Shown: in pieces, positions 62,123 through 64,000 of the stretch
How the letters are laid out: every line of letters starts with the position of its first letter
Position numbering within the stretch: position 1 is the stretch's first letter
Source: Viridothelium virens
Taxonomy: Eukaryota; Ascomycota; Dothideomycetes; Trypetheliales; Trypetheliaceae
Reading direction: 5' to 3'
Length of the DNA: 64,000 nucleotides
NCBI GenBank assembly: GCA_010094025.1
Contig: ML991834.1
Location: forward strand, 1-64,000
Made by a program: the position numbers and the translations under genes
The notes under the pieces: generated by a model
The model's database searches: none
What the model was told of the DNA's origin: nothing
What the model saw: the letters and a program-made list of their open reading frames with translations, nothing else

Positions 62123-62554
62123 TTATTGTGCTCCGAAGAGCGCCAAGTACTGCTCCTTGCGAAACATCCTCGCGCTATCCATAGCATTCGGCTGCCCCAC
62201 ATCAGGTTTTCCTCCCCCCTCAAACAGCACCCTCACTACTTCGTCCGATCCCTTGAATACTGCGCCAGCTAAGGGACTTTGCCCGCGGTCATTTAGTGTA
62301 TTTGGGTCGGCTCCCTTCTCCAGCAGCATTTTCACAGTTTCTGCGTGTCCATGATACGCCGCTAGCATCAAGAGGGTGTCTCCCTTGGAATTGGTGAGGT
62401 TAGGGGGGATTCCTGCGGTAAGGTATTGGAGCAGGTCGGCAGTAGAGCCTGCACGGGCAAAATCGAAAAGTCTGGTAGCTAGATCGAGAGCTTCGGGAGG
62501 GAGAGAAGAGGTAGATTGAGGCTGGGGTTCTGATTGTTCGACGGGAAGACCCAT
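62123..62554 (-). CDS. Small ankyrin-repeat protein
   Basis: Single exon, 143 residues from the ATG at 62554 (MGLPVEQSEPQPQ). The frame is open to 62701, but the extension is unlike the family. Ankyrin repeats: DFARAGSTADLLQYLTAGIPPNL, then NSKGDTLLMLAAYHGHAETV with MLLEKGADPN, then DRGQSPLAGAVFKGSDEVV with VLFEGGGKPD, and a terminal half repeat (AMDSARMFRKEQYLALFG). It fits the short cytosolic ankyrin proteins found singly in fungi, such as the yeast YGL242C type, with no other domain. It presumably serves as a protein-protein interaction module. Partner and role unknown. Its 5' end is divergent from the CID-domain gene by 438 bp. Confidence 0.8.
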   Translation of the reverse strand: MGLPVEQSEPQPQSTSSLPPEALDLATRLFDFARAGSTADLLQYLTAGIPPNLTNSKGDTLLMLAAYHGHAETVKMLLEKGADPNTLNDRGQSPLAGAVFKGSDEVVRVLFEGGGKPDVGQPNAMDSARMFRKEQYLALFGAQ

Positions 62555-62992
62555 GATATCTATCGTAGACCTTGTCAGTGAAGACAAAAATCTCCATCTG
62601 ATGGTGGAAACTGCTGATAAGCTAATGGTCTTCAAAAGTGACGTCAGGATAGGGAAAGACTTGGTGGACCCTTCGGTACGGAGTACTCCATAGATTACCA
62701 AGAGTCTATTGAAAAGATCATGACTACGCGGAGAAAGACTAGGATTCCTATAATCACAGTCAATAATCTAGATGTATGAGATGAGCCTTAATGGAGTCTG
62801 CGAGTTCTGGTGCGACCACATATTGGGTAGAGTCAGACTTTCCCTTGGAAAGTTGGAATCCTGCTTAGGTAAGGAACAGCTTTGGAGCGGTAAAACCTCG
62901 GCGCTGCCATTGTTTATACGGGGCCTCAGGTCCCCACTTCACTCCTACCTCTCTTTCACCACCACAACTGAGCTCGCTCTTGCACTTTGAAC
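62555..62992. promoter_or_regulatory. Divergent promoter interval, ankyrin / CID-domain genes
   Basis: 438 bp between the two ATGs, with a small plus-strand open frame at 62772-62990 that has no features. No specific motif placed. Confidence 0.4.
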
Positions 62993-64000
62993 ATGAGTGT
63001 GAAAAAAGCTGCGTTCTCGGCAGCCTTTCTGCGGGCTGATCCCACGCCGGTCGCGAAAGATAGCCTTGCGAGCTTCCACGACGCGCTAGACGAGGTCATC
63101 TCGAAAGGCACCAACACCTCAATCCAGGTTTGACATACCTATAAGCTTTCTGTCCATCATCTTAGTCCGTCATGCTAAACTTTGACGATTCTAGAAGTGC
63201 AAGCTATGGCTGGTGGAAAATGCGGTGCCCTCTGAGGACAGACTGGTCGCCCTTAGAAAGTACCTGACTTCACTCTCCCTCACTGTTACATCACCGGAGC
63301 CCGGCAAAAAGGACCAGAAATCGGCCAAAACACAAACATCGCCTAGAAAGAAGCGACTTCATCTGCTCTACCTGGTAAATGATCTCTTACATCATATGAA
63401 ATGTCACGCGCATCAAGATGACAATTATGTCATGCTCATTGTCATAATGAAGCACCAACTCCCTGAACTCATGAGAGATGCTGCATCATTTGACGCGTCA
63501 AAGAACAAGAAGTTGCACCAGAAGTTACACGACTTAATCACGATATGGGAAGAGAATCAGCACTACCGCAAGGAGTTCTGCAACACACTTCGCGGGATTG
63601 CTGAGAGCGCTGGGAAAGTTTCAGGCGATGCTCAAGCACATGGCGAGGAGACGGCCAATACAATCAACACAACTTCTCAAACTGCAACCAAGAACGTGCC
63701 TTTAGCTCTGCCTTCTACCCATGGCGACCGCACGGCGCATTGGTCTGACCTTCCTGCCGGCTGCATGATGCGACATGTTGCTCCCAATTCTGCAAGACTT
63801 ATTAGACTTCGCGAGATGAGGCAGCTTGAGCTGAACTCAAGAAGTGCAGAGCCGGCAATGGTCGAAGCAGCCAAAACGTCTCTTGCAGAATCTGGCCAGA
63901 CCCGCAATCCGTACTCGCACTATGAAGATCGCATTATCGCTGATATTAATGTCATTGGTCAGTCACCACACCTTAAAGACTCTAGCGAGCCTCGCGTTGG
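62993..64000 (+). CDS. CID (RPR) domain RNA-processing protein, CHERP-like, partial
   Basis: 5' part only; it continues past the window edge. Exon 1 is 62993-63127 and exon 2 starts at 63195, joining SIQ to KCKLWLVENAVPSED in phase 0. About 313 codons are visible. The CID-like region includes FLRADPTPVAKDSLASFHDAL, RKKRLHLLYLVNDLLHHMKC, the usual helix LHLLYLVNDLL, and HQKLHDLITIWEENQHYRKEF. CID domains bind the phosphorylated C-terminal domain of RNA polymerase II or act in pre-mRNA processing. The arrangement, with DLPAGCMMRHVAPNS after the CID, recalls CHERP, a U2-associated splicing regulator. A GTCAGT donor at about 63957 may end exon 2, so the last bases in the window could be intron. 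Confidence 0.78.

Noticed and set aside
1-64000. LTR elements, virus-derived genes, rRNA, CRISPR arrays
   Set aside because: No reverse transcriptase, integrase, capsid or polymerase text, no long terminal repeats, and no rRNA-like or regularly spaced repeat sequence was found in the window.

Overview
The window is nuclear DNA from a filamentous ascomycete (Pezizomycotina). The grounds are short introns (mostly about 45-70 nt) with GTAAGT-type donors and CTAAC/CTGAC branch sites, densely packed genes on both strands, and Pezizomycotina-type families: a Pth11-like rhodopsin-domain protein, a DUF6601 protein, an NRPS-like A-T-R reductase, a STAND/NLR receptor, and a fungal P450. I cannot assign a class or genus. 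All exon structures below were read from frame continuity, splice signals and family expectation. None was tested against transcripts.

Layout. From 0.5 to 11.8 kb lie mostly housekeeping genes: a BCS1-like AAA ATPase, the anaphase-promoting complex subunit Cut9/Cdc16, the DEAD-box helicase FAL1/eIF4A3, the SF3a subunit Prp9/SF3A3, and a dienelactone hydrolase-like/SnoaL-like fusion. From 12.6 to 17.1 kb is a small metabolic pair: a flavin reductase-like protein and a large adenylation-thiolation-reductase enzyme. From 17.1 to 26.9 kb is an accessory island, gene-poor and rich in short non-autonomous DNA transposons and ORF debris. It carries an eight-exon NLR-type gene (alpha/beta hydrolase, NB-ARC, TPR) and a two-TM DUF6601 gene. 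Two same-orientation copies of one MITE bracket these genes, and the differences between the copies look RIP-like. From 27.0 to 30.2 kb a SMP-30-type lactonase and a sugar-type MFS transporter are divergently transcribed.

From 30.4 to 35.7 kb are a mitochondrial-looking unknown protein, SYF2, COQ11 and YAF9, with a possible 129-residue ORF squeezed against the YAF9 start. From 36.8 to 44.7 kb are a Pth11-like membrane protein, a cytochrome P450 and a FAD-dependent amine oxidase-like enzyme, separated by long non-coding stretches. From 44.8 to 64 kb housekeeping genes return: SQT1/AAMP, an LRR-like unknown protein, a CCDC97-type protein, a Kelch protein, MCM5, VPS54, a disordered protein with a Cys cluster, an ankyrin protein, and the 5' part of a CID-domain gene that runs off the window.

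RNA processing is well represented (FAL1, SF3A3, SYF2, CCDC97-like, CID/CHERP-like). Several gene pairs are divergent with promoter intervals of about 250-500 bp. The most interesting part is the NLR island. I found no rRNA, tRNA, CRISPR or virus-derived element.
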